Shown here: piece by piece, positions 45,232 to 53,098 of the stretch
Position numbering within the stretch: position 1 is the stretch's first letter
Layout: each line of letters opens with the position of its first letter
From: Aquamicrobium sp. LC103
GTDB lineage: Bacteria; Pseudomonadota; Alphaproteobacteria; Rhizobiales; Rhizobiaceae
Length of the DNA stretch: 64,000 nt
Reading direction: 5' to 3'
Assembly (NCBI RefSeq): GCF_001014615.2
Contig: NZ_LBCQ02000006.1
Coordinates: forward strand, 124,001 to 188,000
Notes under the pieces: generated by a model
Databases searched by the model: none
Told to the model about the DNA's origin: nothing
Seen by the model: only the letters and a program-made list of their open reading frames with translations
Made by a program: the position numbers and the translations under genes

Positions 45232-45260
45232 TTGACGCGAATCAAGCGATTACCTAACAC
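45232..45260 (+). promoter_or_regulatory. Candidate visN promoter
   Basis: TTGACG (45232-45237) and TAACAC (45255-45260) are 17 bases apart, a reasonable housekeeping-type promoter pointing at visN. Overlapping the -35 is CTTGA-N6-TCAAG, a short inverted repeat that could be an operator. The distance to the start codon leaves a leader of about 230 bases. Confidence 0.35.
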
Positions 45261-45286
45261 TTTGCATCAGGCGGGTTTCAAAGGGG

Positions 45287-45326
45287 CTGCAAGCGTCGGA
45301 TCGACATCGATCCGGCTCGTTTGCAG
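45287..45326 (+). ncRNA. Strong hairpin in the visN leader
   Basis: CTGCAA (45287) pairs with TTGCAG (45321) and inside it CGGATCG pairs with CGATCCG around an ACAT loop, with a small internal loop (GCGT / GCTCGT) between. GGGGG follows. If transcribed from the candidate promoter, it would lie about 20 bases into the message. It is not followed by a T-run, so it is not a terminator. Confidence 0.4.
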
Positions 45327-45501
45327 GGGGTGAACGTATCTTCTCCTAAACGCCTGCTCCGCGGATTTCGTCCGCTCCATGTTGCGTTGGGTTTCCATCG
45401 TTTTCAGACCGTTCCAATCGGTACGGCTGCGGGTCGGTTTGCATCCGGATCCGAGCCGCCCGCCCGTGCGGACATGGCGTTGGGAGAGGTTTGCTTCGGC
45501 A

Positions 45502-46206
45502 ATGGCAATGGCGAGTTTCGATACCCAGCCGGCTTCGACACGGTTCGCCTCCGATCCGGCGAGCCAAGGCGAGCTTTTCCGGCTCATGCGCGAGATCTGT
45601 CGCGACACCGATGCCGACCACTACATGATCGTCGAATTGGCACGCGAGCGCGGCCGGCAATACCCGAAGATCATAACCTCGAATTGGGTGTTCGACGCCA
45701 TCGAGGCGCTCGGCTGCGAGGCAATCGAGAAGATCCTGGACAGCGCCCTGGCCACCGATGCTGGGCGGTCGCCCCTGCCCCTCGACGTCGCCATGATGAA
45801 CCTGATCTGCGCTCGGCAGTCGGCATCGCTGCGCGAGCACGGACATGGCGAACTCTACTGCCTGAAGCTTCAGACGGGCAAGCGGCGCGTCTACGCGCTT
45901 CTGACCTCCGGCACGCCCGGCAAGATGAACGTGGCGGCGGTTTGGCGCGCGCAGATGGTCTGCTCCTATGCCATCAGCCGCCATCTCGCGGCGACCGCGA
46001 ACGCCGCCACGGCCGACCGGCTTTCGGACCGCGAGCGCGAATGCCTTCGCTGGGCTTCGGAAGGAAAGACCACGGACGAAGTCGCGGTCATCCTCGGCGT
46101 CTCGTCCAACACGGTCAACAGCTACGTCGCCAATGCGATCCAGAAGATAGGCGCCAGCAATCGCGCCATGGCGATCGCCACCGCGATCCGGAACGGGATC
46201 ATCTGA
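45502..46206 (+). CDS. visN: LuxR-type flagellar master regulator VisN
   Basis: About 234 residues. The N-terminal two thirds form an autoinducer-binding-like domain (LFRLMREICRDTDADHYMIV; WVFDAIEALGCEAIEKILDS). The C-terminal LuxR helix-turn-helix is LSDRERECLRWASEGKTTDE then VAVILGVSSNTVNSYVANAI. In rhizobia VisN and VisR act together at the top of the flagellar, motility and chemotaxis cascade. The identity comes from this domain layout, the paired LuxR gene two bases downstream and the flagellar neighbours. Start uncertain: ATG 45502 or 45508; an earlier ATG at 45379 would add 41 residues of poor quality. Confidence 0.87.
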   Translation: MAMASFDTQPASTRFASDPASQGELFRLMREICRDTDADHYMIVELARERGRQYPKIITSNWVFDAIEALGCEAIEKILDSALATDAGRSPLPLDVAMMNLICARQSASLREHGHGELYCLKLQTGKRRVYALLTSGTPGKMNVAAVWRAQMVCSYAISRHLAATANAATADRLSDRERECLRWASEGKTTDEVAVILGVSSNTVNSYVANAIQKIGASNRAMAIATAIRNGII

Positions 46207-46208
46207 AC

Positions 46209-46934
46209 ATGTATGACGAGCCCAAACCCGCCGCCGCCGGTTGCTTCGCGCAAGCCGAGGCGGACACGTCGACCGGAATGCCGGATTGGGTTCGTCGATG
46301 CCGGCGCATCGCCGGCGAAATCGGCGCCGAGGAGTTCAGCCTGCTCCTCCTGGCTTCGAATGCCGACGGCACGCGGCTCGTTCCGGTTTTCGACGCCGGC
46401 TTCCCCGGAATAGCGGACCTGTCCAGGAAATTGTCCACGAGAGCCGCCGAGGGCTTTGCCCGCGCGGCGACGGCATCCTCCATTCCGATCTGGTGGAGCG
46501 GTTCCGCGAACAACTCCTCGCTGCAAGGGCTGCGCTGGGCACGGGAGACCGCCAGCGCGGATTTCGACGCGCCCGGGCTTGCCCTGCCCCTCTTCGAGGA
46601 AACCGGCAGATGCGGGCTCTTCGCCTGCTCCGGCCCGAACATCGAGCTGGACGACCGAATCCTCTGCGACGTCCACCTCCGCTGCCTCGCCGTCTTCGCC
46701 GAGGTGGTCAAACTGCGCATGACGGAGCTTTCCCGCTTTCCGGTGATTTCGAAGCGCGAGTTGGAATGCCTGAAGCTGACCGCCAACGGGCTCACCAGCG
46801 ACGCCATCGCGAGCACGCTCGGCCTATCGGTCCACACGGCCAACCAGTATCTCACCAATACCACGCAGAAGCTCAATGCGGTGAACCGCATCCACGCCGT
46901 GGCGAAGGCGCTGAGAAGCGGCCTGATCGATTAG
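46209..46934 (+). CDS. visR: LuxR-type flagellar master regulator VisR
   Basis: A 241-residue LuxR-family protein. The sensor-like part (RRIAGEIGAEEFSLLLLASN; LALPLFEETGRCGLFACSGP) is followed by the DNA-binding domain SKRELECLKLTANGLTSDAI then ASTLGLSVHTANQYLTNTTQ. Similar in plan to VisN but divergent, as expected for the heterodimer partner. It starts two bases after the visN stop and ends directly against the convergent hypothetical gene of the motA operon. Confidence 0.87.
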   Translation: MYDEPKPAAAGCFAQAEADTSTGMPDWVRRCRRIAGEIGAEEFSLLLLASNADGTRLVPVFDAGFPGIADLSRKLSTRAAEGFARAATASSIPIWWSGSANNSSLQGLRWARETASADFDAPGLALPLFEETGRCGLFACSGPNIELDDRILCDVHLRCLAVFAEVVKLRMTELSRFPVISKRELECLKLTANGLTSDAIASTLGLSVHTANQYLTNTTQKLNAVNRIHAVAKALRSGLID

Positions 46935-47375
46935 CTATTTGGCCATATCCGCGGGCTCGGTCTTCATGATCCGCACGTCGCGGATCGCCGCCTTGAGGAA
47001 ATCGTCGTTCTCGAAAGGGTCGTCGGAGGGGTCGTCGAAGGCCACGTAGTTCACCTCGACGCTGGCATGGCGCGCCGTCATCGTCAGGGTGAAATAGACG
47101 GTCACGCCGCGCGGCCTCAGTTCGAGATCGAGCAGGATGCGCGGCAAGCTCGACCATGTCGCATGCGCCTCGCCGCCGTGGCCCAGCTTCAGCGCGCCGG
47201 GCATGAAATAGAGTTCGGTCGCGGAATCGACGATGTCGGCGATATTGGCGAACCGCTCCAGTCGTATGAAGGCGATGTAGTCGGCAACGTCGACCATGCG
47301 GAGTTCGCTGACGACCTCCCGGATGGCATCGGCTACGATCTTCTCGCGTGTCGAGGAATGTGGTTGACGGTTCAT
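46935..47375 (-). CDS. Hypothetical protein at the end of the motA-flhB operon
   Basis: A 146-residue soluble protein I do not recognise. It has no signal peptide or membrane segment. A helical N-terminus (KIVADAIREVVSELRMVDVA) is followed by a probable beta-rich part (GVTVYFTLTMTARHASVEVN) and an acidic region (FDDPSDDPFENDDFLKA). The ATG overlaps the flhB stop (ATGA), so it is translated with flhB and probably has a flagellar or surface-related role. A gene in this place is plausible as a conserved rhizobial flagellar orf, but I cannot name it. Confidence 0.7.
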   Translation of the reverse strand: MNRQPHSSTREKIVADAIREVVSELRMVDVADYIAFIRLERFANIADIVDSATELYFMPGALKLGHGGEAHATWSSLPRILLDLELRPRGVTVYFTLTMTARHASVEVNYVAFDDPSDDPFENDDFLKAAIRDVRIMKTEPADMAK

Positions 47376-48460
47376 GTCAAGACCTTGCCAGCCGAAGGTG
47401 TCTTGTCTGCGTACACGATCCTAACAAGCTCGGCGACTGCCTGGTAGAATTGAGGTGGGATCATACTATCCACCGAAACTTGATTGTACATGGAGCGGGC
47501 GAGCGCCACGTCCTCGAAAATCGGTATTCCATGCTGCTCGGCGATTTCCCTGATCTTCAGGGCGACGAGGTCCTGGCCTTTGGCGATGACCACCGGGGCC
47601 GCCGTTTCCTCCCGCGCGTAGCGCAGCGCGATCGAGAAATGGGTCGGGTTGGCGATGACGAGCGTCGCGCGCGGCACGTCCGCCATCATGCGATGCCTCG
47701 CCCGGTCCCTGGCGATCGAGCGCATGCGCGCCTTCATGATCGGATCGCCGTCCGACTGCTTGATCTCGTCCTTGACCTCCTGCCGCGTCATGCGCAGGTC
47801 CTGGCGCCAATGGAAGCGCGACCAGAGGAGATCGGCGACCGCGATCACCACCATCAGCAGCGTGACGGCGAGCACGACGTCGATCGCGATGCTCCGGATC
47901 ACGCTGGTGAATGCTTCCGGCTGGGTGATCATGCCGGAAAGCAGGTGATCCTTCGCCCCGCGCATCGCGAGCGCAAGGATGAGGCCGGCGAAACATAGCT
48001 TGGCCAGCGACTTCAGGAATTCGGCCATGCCCTTGGCACCGAACAGACGGTTCCAGCCCTCCTTCAGGGAAAGCCTGGACAGTTTCGGCTGCACTCTGTC
48101 GAGCACCAGGCGGGGGATGTTCTGGAAGACGGACGCGGCGACGCCCGCGAAGATCAGCAGCGCCATCAGCGCCGCGAGCAGCTTGGCGATCTCCCAGAAG
48201 ACGAGCTGATAGAGCAGCATCGCGTCATGCTCGGTCGCCAGCGGCCAGGCTTCCGGCCGTTCAAGGAATATCGAGAGGAAGTTGCCCAGACGGACGGCCC
48301 CGCTCTCCGCGAAGAACACCATGAAGACGAGGATCGCCAGGAAGGAAGCCATGACAGGCACCTCCTTGGCGAAGGGGAGCTGTCCCTTCTCGATGCTGTC
48401 ACGGATCTTCTTTTCCGTGGCTTCTTCGGTTTTGCTTTCCTTGTCGGGCTTTTCCGACAT
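47372..48460 (-). CDS. flhB: Flagellar type III export apparatus protein FlhB
   Basis: A 362-residue export-gate protein. The N-terminal KTEEATEKKIRDSIEKGQLP is typical. Four membrane segments occupy about residues 28-210. The cytoplasmic domain has the autocleavage site NPTH (LVIANPTHFSIALRYARE), where the protein cuts itself between Asn and Pro during the switch from rod/hook to filament export. Downstream of fliG by 14 bases, upstream-overlapping with the hypothetical gene. Confidence 0.95.
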   Translation of the reverse strand: MSEKPDKESKTEEATEKKIRDSIEKGQLPFAKEVPVMASFLAILVFMVFFAESGAVRLGNFLSIFLERPEAWPLATEHDAMLLYQLVFWEIAKLLAALMALLIFAGVAASVFQNIPRLVLDRVQPKLSRLSLKEGWNRLFGAKGMAEFLKSLAKLCFAGLILALAMRGAKDHLLSGMITQPEAFTSVIRSIAIDVVLAVTLLMVVIAVADLLWSRFHWRQDLRMTRQEVKDEIKQSDGDPIMKARMRSIARDRARHRMMADVPRATLVIANPTHFSIALRYAREETAAPVVIAKGQDLVALKIREIAEQHGIPIFEDVALARSMYNQVSVDSMIPPQFYQAVAELVRIVYADKTPSAGKVLT

Positions 48461-48474
48461 CAGGGCTCAGGCCT

Positions 48475-49485
48475 TCAAGCCGCCGACTGCACGTTGGGCA
48501 ACTCGACGAGGCCCTTCGCTGCAAGCTCGATGGCCGCCTGCGCGATCTGCTTGCGCGCCCTGAGCACGTCGTCCTTCAGCACTCCGTCGACCATGATGCT
48601 GAGCTCCGATTCGATCATGCGGCGCGAGCGGGTGCCGATCGCCGAAAGCGCCGCCTCCATGAGCTCCGTGTCGGTATCGCGCAATGCAAGCGTGACCAGC
48701 TCGGTCGAAAGCCCGTCGAACAGCGCGACGCGCGACTTCTGGTTGAGCTGCACGATATCCTCGAACGAGAAGAGCCTGGCGCGGATCGCTTCGAGGCCGG
48801 TCGTGCCGGACGCCTCGAGATCCTGCATGAGCTCCTCGAGCTTCTCCTTCTCGAGCTCGTTGAGGAGGCTAGCGACGCGCGCCTGCCCGGCGGAGACGTC
48901 CTTGCCGGAAGCCTCGGCGATCATGGCCGCCCGGATCTGGTTCTCGACCAGCTTGCGCACCGCTGGCTGCACCGTCGTCATCGACAGCATACGCTTGAGA
49001 ACTTCGCCACGCTGCTGCTTCTGGAAGGTCAGCAGCGCGTTTGCGGCGGCCTGCGGCTGGAGATTGGAGAAGATCATGGCGACCGTCTGCGGGTGCTCGT
49101 TCTCGAGCATGGCCCCGAGACGTTCCGGCTCGAGTTCCTCCAGTTCCGGCCAGATCGGCACGGATTCGTCCTGCGCCAGCGACGGCTTGCCCCAGCCCAT
49201 CAGGGCGCTGAACTCTTCCGGAGACAGCGACTCGTTGAGGATCGTGTCCATCTGGTCGCCCGAATCGAGCAGACCCGCGCCCTCGGTAAACTCGTCCTCG
49301 AACTCGGCAACGATGTTTTCGAGCTCGCTTTGGGGAATGGTGCGCAACATGCGCGCCGCATCGATGAGCGCCTTGAGTTCCTCATGCTTGAAGAAGCGCA
49401 ACAACCGGCCCGCCGACGGCTTCCCCATGGCGACCAGTACGGCAGCAGCTTTCTGAGCCTGCGTCAGCTTCCCCTCAAGGCTCAT
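48475..49485 (-). CDS. fliG: Flagellar motor switch protein FliG
   Basis: A 336-residue C-ring protein. The start is at MSLEGKLTQAQKAAAVLVAM with GGAAGGG upstream. The middle domain carries the conserved MLENEHPQTVAMIFSNLQPQ (EHPQT motif), and the C-terminal torque-helix region is SRRMIESELSIMVDGVLKDD with the alternating charges that contact MotA. It couples stator force to rotor rotation. Order fliM-fliN-fliG-flhB on this strand is the usual rhizobial one. Confidence 0.95.
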   Translation of the reverse strand: MSLEGKLTQAQKAAAVLVAMGKPSAGRLLRFFKHEELKALIDAARMLRTIPQSELENIVAEFEDEFTEGAGLLDSGDQMDTILNESLSPEEFSALMGWGKPSLAQDESVPIWPELEELEPERLGAMLENEHPQTVAMIFSNLQPQAAANALLTFQKQQRGEVLKRMLSMTTVQPAVRKLVENQIRAAMIAEASGKDVSAGQARVASLLNELEKEKLEELMQDLEASGTTGLEAIRARLFSFEDIVQLNQKSRVALFDGLSTELVTLALRDTDTELMEAALSAIGTRSRRMIESELSIMVDGVLKDDVLRARKQIAQAAIELAAKGLVELPNVQSAA

Positions 49486-49527
49486 TGCGACCCTTCCCCG
49501 ACTCGCTTTCACACGGATTATACATGC

Positions 49528-49935
49528 TTACCCGGGTTTGGTCGCATCGATGATCTGCGTCAGCTTGATGCCGAAGCGGGACGGATCGTTGTCCAGCACG
49601 GTGATCTCGCCGCAGGCGATCTTGCGCCCGTTGACGACGACGTCGACCGGCTCGCCTATCCGCCTGTTGAGGGCAACGGTGGAGCCCTTCTGCAGCATCA
49701 TCAGCTCCGAAACCGGCATTTCCGCGCTTCCGAGCACGATCTGCACGTCGACCGGAATGCTCATGATGACGCCGGTGTTCTGCATCCGGCCTTCCGGCAA
49801 TATCGTCTGGTCGACGGTCTCGGGCGCGGCCATGGCCTCGGCTTCCGGCTCATGCAGCACGCCGCGAAGCTCCTCGATAGCCTTGCTGAGCTCGTCTTCC
49901 TGAGAGTCCTGGGTTTCGGGTCGCGTCGAATTCAT
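49528..49935 (-). CDS. fliN: Flagellar motor switch protein FliN
   Basis: A 135-residue protein: an acidic, Glu/Gln-rich N-terminus of about 50 residues, then the SpoA domain (IMSIPVDVQIVLGSAEMPVS, MLQKGSTVALNRRIGEPVDV, VVNGRKIACGEITVLDN). FliN builds the base of the C-ring with FliM. It lies 37 bases after fliM and 42 before fliG in the operon. Confidence 0.94.
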   Translation of the reverse strand: MNSTRPETQDSQEDELSKAIEELRGVLHEPEAEAMAAPETVDQTILPEGRMQNTGVIMSIPVDVQIVLGSAEMPVSELMMLQKGSTVALNRRIGEPVDVVVNGRKIACGEITVLDNDPSRFGIKLTQIIDATKPG

Positions 49936-49972
49936 GATCGTTCTCCTTACGGGCGGGCTGCGGTGAAGCGGT

Positions 49973-50908
49973 TCACCGGGGCAGCAACCCGTCGATAAAT
50001 TCCTGTCCTTCGTCGAACGGCTCGGTGATGCGAACGGTGAAGTTCTGCCCGAGCTTGCCGAACTCGCAGGTGAAGAGGCTCTTCTTTCGGGCCGACAGCC
50101 GCGTACGCGATTGCGCGCTCTCCGGGAATTCTATGACCTGTCCCACCACGAGCCGCGACAGCTCGTCGAGCGTCATTCGCGACAGCGGTATCGTGGCGTC
50201 CAGCCTGACGCTGGAGCGCATCACCTCTTCGCTGAACCTCGTCCGCCACCGCGCTTCCTGGGCGTGGTCGACCTGGCCGGAGCCATCCTCGCTCCTGTGC
50301 AGCAGCAGGACGCGCTGCGGCATCATCACCGTGAACCGCCCCTCGCCAGAAGGCGCCGTCATGGAGAAGGCGATGCGCACGGCGGGCCCGTCGCGTATCA
50401 CCAGCTTCTTCAGTTCCTGGCCGGAGATCGCCGACTGCATCGGAAAGCGGATGCTGAGCGCGCGATCGCCCGAGCCGTTCAGCGCCTGCGCGGTGGCCTC
50501 GAAGACCACCGTCGCGAGCTCGAGCTCGATATTGGTGAGGTCGCGCTCGATCGGCAGCACCGGCATGTCGGGGTCGCCGCCGAACAGGGCGCTGACGAGA
50601 AGCGCCACCGCATGGGAATCGGCGATCAGCATCAGCGCGTCCGGCGAGGTCGCCGAGGAAGCGATCGCCAGCGCGTCGTTCGTAACGCCGGTCCGGCGCG
50701 CGTCGACCAGCCGGGCAAGCTCGACCGTGTCGACCTCGATCTCGATCGGATAGGAAAGCTGCTCGTTGAGGCTCTGCCGGATCGCGGGCAACGCCCTCAT
50801 CGCCAGCGAGCGCGCAGCCATTATGATGTGCCCCGGTTCGCCGGTGTCCCCGACGAGCCGTTCGACGATGAAGCTGTTGGTATCCGCGGCCGCCGCACGT
50901 CCGGTCAT
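49973..50908 (-). CDS. fliM: Flagellar motor switch protein FliM
   Basis: A 311-residue FliM-like protein. The middle CheC-like domain (SLAMRALPAIRQSLNEQLSY; FPMQSAISGQELKKLVIRDG) and the C-terminal SpoA domain (VRLDATIPLSRMTLDELSRL, LVVGQVIEFPE, LFTCEFGKLGQNFTVRI) are present. The canonical N-terminal LSQxEIDxLL segment, which binds phosphorylated CheY in enterics, is not visible; the protein begins MTGRAAAADTNSFIVERLVG. An alternative GTG start lies two codons upstream. Its place between motA and fliN supports the identity. Confidence 0.9.
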   Translation of the reverse strand: MTGRAAAADTNSFIVERLVGDTGEPGHIIMAARSLAMRALPAIRQSLNEQLSYPIEIEVDTVELARLVDARRTGVTNDALAIASSATSPDALMLIADSHAVALLVSALFGGDPDMPVLPIERDLTNIELELATVVFEATAQALNGSGDRALSIRFPMQSAISGQELKKLVIRDGPAVRIAFSMTAPSGEGRFTVMMPQRVLLLHRSEDGSGQVDHAQEARWRTRFSEEVMRSSVRLDATIPLSRMTLDELSRLVVGQVIEFPESAQSRTRLSARKKSLFTCEFGKLGQNFTVRITEPFDEGQEFIDGLLPR

Positions 50909-50944
50909 CGTCACGCGGCCTTCTTTTCGCAAACAGGCATCGCG

Positions 50945-51820
50945 TCAGGCCGCCTTCCTGGTGATGTCGGCGCCATGAAGCGTGCTCTGCTCGACCGCGT
51001 CGATCGAGGGACGGTCGTAGGCCGAGATGGTCTTGCGTCCGAATTCGAGCGCGACCTGCGGCAGCGAACCGTTCATGTAGGCCAGCAGCGTCTGCTTGAC
51101 GATCGTATAGAGGCGGTTCTTCTTCTCGCGCACGATCTTGATCTTGGTGGCGATCGGGCTGACCACGGCATAGGACAAGAAGATGCCGAGGAAGGTGCCG
51201 ACCAGCGCGGCGGCGACCAGCGCGCCCAGGATCTCGGGCGATTGGTCGAGAGCGCCCATCGCCTTCACCACGCCGAGCACGGCGGCGACGATGCCGAGCG
51301 CCGGCAGGGCGTCGGCAACGGTGTTCAGCGCATGGTACGGCTTCAGCTTGTCGGTCTTGATCGTATGGATTTCCTCGTCCATCAGCGCTTCGATCTCGAA
51401 CGGCCTGGCATTGCCGATGATGATGATGCGGCAATAGTCGCAGATGAAATGCGTGAGATCCTCGTTCCGCAGCACCGTGGGAAAGGCTTGGAAAAGAGGC
51501 GATTCCTGCGGATTGTCGATATGCGCCTCGACCTCGTTGCGCGACTTGGTGCGCAGTTCGCGCATCAGGCTGTGCAAGACGCCGAGCGTTTCGAGATAGT
51601 CCTGTTCGGTCGGAACCTGATGGCGGAAGGCCTCCATCATCGCCTTGCCGGTGTCCTTCACCGTGGCGAGCGGATTTGCGACGAGAAACGTTCCCAGCGA
51701 CGCACCACAGATGATGACGACTTCCCAGGGCTGCAACAGCACCTCGATATGGCCGCCCATGGCCATGTAGCCGCCCAGCACGCAGCCGAAGGTAACGACC
51801 AGTCCAATAATGATGCCCAA
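50945..51820 (-). CDS. motA: Flagellar stator protein MotA
   Basis: A 291-residue stator subunit. The start is TTG: GGGCGG precedes it and it gives [20 protein letters not shown], matching the MotA N-terminus; the frame stays open further upstream without family similarity. Four membrane segments are visible (residues 1-20, 32-48 and two near 165-210). The cytoplasmic loop contains [11 protein letters not shown] and charged residues that interact with FliG. The conserved proline of the proton path is in [20 protein letters not shown]. motB is not in the window, as expected from rhizobial layouts where it lies elsewhere. Confidence 0.94.
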   Translation of the reverse strand: MGIIIGLVVTFGCVLGGYMAMGGHIEVLLQPWEVVIICGASLGTFLVANPLATVKDTGKAMMEAFRHQVPTEQDYLETLGVLHSLMRELRTKSRNEVEAHIDNPQESPLFQAFPTVLRNEDLTHFICDYCRIIIIGNARPFEIEALMDEEIHTIKTDKLKPYHALNTVADALPALGIVAAVLGVVKAMGALDQSPEILGALVAAALVGTFLGIFLSYAVVSPIATKIKIVREKKNRLYTIVKQTLLAYMNGSLPQVALEFGRKTISAYDRPSIDAVEQSTLHGADITRKAA

Positions 51821-51868
51821 GGTCCGCCCTCTTGCACGAATTTCCTCGTTGCTAATTACGGACCATGC

Positions 51869-51919
51869 CTTGCGCGAAGCTTGACCTTCGCTCACCTCGC
51901 CGGTTCAGCTTCGCGCAAG
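51869..51919. promoter_or_regulatory. 13-bp perfect inverted repeat between divergent motA and DUF1217 gene
   Basis: CTTGCGCGAAGCT (51869-51881) is perfectly repeated in inverse as AGCTTCGCGCAAG (51907-51919), 25 bases apart. It lies in the middle of the 146-base gap between the two divergent flagellar operons. It could be a shared operator for a flagellar regulator or form a stem in either message. Confidence 0.55.
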
Positions 51920-51966
51920 CAAGCCCGGCTACCCCTGCGTGACGGATTCGTATCGTGGGGGCACGA

Positions 51967-53088
51967 ATGATCAACACCTATACCAACTACCAATTGATCA
52001 CGCGTGACATCTCGAAGTCGCTTGCTCGGGTCCAGAACCAGCCGGTCGTGCAGCGCGAGACGCGGTATTATCTGGACAATATCGGCAAGGTCACCTCGAT
52101 CGAGGAGTTCGTCAACGACACGCGGCTCTTCAACTACGCGATGAAGGCGCACGGGCTCAGCGACATGGCCTACGCCAAGGCCTTCATGGTCAAGGCGATG
52201 GAAGGCGGCATCGAGGACCCCGGCAGCTTCGCCAACAAGCTGACCGACAAGCGATACGCTGATTTCGTCCGCAGCTACAATTTCGCCGCCTACGGAAGCA
52301 GGGCGACGACGTACAGCCCCGCGCTCGACGGCACGGCGGACAAATATCTCGAAAAGGGGCTGATGGGACAGAACGGCATCCCGTTCCTGACGATGGAGGC
52401 CGACACCGCCTATTATCGGAAGAACATCGTCAACGTGCAGTCCGTCGACGATCTCCTGGCCGACGACCGGCTCTTCAACTACGCGATGCGCGCCCACGGC
52501 CTGCAGGATTTCATCGACGACGAGACCTTCATGCGGCGCGTGCTCGAGGGCGGGATCGAGGACCCGGACAGCTTCGCCAACCGGCAGGCCGACAAGCGCT
52601 TTGCCGAATTTGCCGGCGTATTCGATTTCGCCAAGCACGGCGAAGCAGCCATCGTCCACGTGCCATCGCACCAGGCCGTCGTCGACAAATACATGCGTCA
52701 GACGCTGGAGGAGGATGCCGGCGCGCAGAACGAAGGCGTGCGCCTCGCGCTCTATTTCGAGCGCAAGGCCGGGTCCATCACCTCCGCCTATCAGCTTTTG
52801 GCCGACACGGCGCTCGCCGAGGTCGTGCGCACCGTGCTGGGCCTGCCGGCTTCGATGGCCTCCGCCGACATCGACAAGCAGGCCGCGCTCATCAACGAGC
52901 GTCTCGACATCGCCGACCTCCAGGACCCGGAGAAGCTCGAAAAGCTCATGACGCGCTTCACCACCATGTGGGAGATCAACAACCCGAGCTCGCCCCAGAT
53001 TTCGGCGGCGAGCATCCTGATTTCCCAACCGCTCGAATTCGGCATCTCGACGGATGCGCTGATGGCTATCGCCAAGATGAAGAGATGA
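51967..53088 (+). CDS. DUF1217-type flagellar-cluster protein with internal repeats
   Basis: A 373-residue soluble protein of the DUF1217 family, known mainly from alphaproteobacterial flagellar clusters. It contains two clear internal repeats of about 80 residues, one around LFNYAMKAHGLSDMAYAKAF with MEGGIEDPGSFANKLTDKRY, the other around LFNYAMRAHGLQDFIDDETF with LEGGIEDPDSFANRQADKRF, and a weaker third near ITSAYQLLADTALAEVVRTV. The start at 51967 has GGGGG upstream. First gene of the long flagellar operon. Probably an axial-structure-related or export-related protein; function not established to my knowledge. Confidence 0.82.
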   Translation: MINTYTNYQLITRDISKSLARVQNQPVVQRETRYYLDNIGKVTSIEEFVNDTRLFNYAMKAHGLSDMAYAKAFMVKAMEGGIEDPGSFANKLTDKRYADFVRSYNFAAYGSRATTYSPALDGTADKYLEKGLMGQNGIPFLTMEADTAYYRKNIVNVQSVDDLLADDRLFNYAMRAHGLQDFIDDETFMRRVLEGGIEDPDSFANRQADKRFAEFAGVFDFAKHGEAAIVHVPSHQAVVDKYMRQTLEEDAGAQNEGVRLALYFERKAGSITSAYQLLADTALAEVVRTVLGLPASMASADIDKQAALINERLDIADLQDPEKLEKLMTRFTTMWEINNPSSPQISAASILISQPLEFGISTDALMAIAKMKR

Positions 53089-53098
53089 GGCTGAAACA

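Larger units (their letters stand above)
44981..45501. other. 520-base intergenic region between polysaccharide cluster and visN
   Basis: No convincing gene. The right half is less GC-rich and holds a promoter-like pair at 45232-45260 and a strong hairpin at 45287-45326, both listed separately. The left half (44981-45200) should carry the promoter of the polysaccharide run. Short open frames here lack recognisable protein features. Confidence 0.6.

Noticed and set aside
45043-45333. Small open frame in the gap upstream of visN
   Set aside because: It covers the promoter and hairpin region, has no ribosome site and no recognisable protein features.
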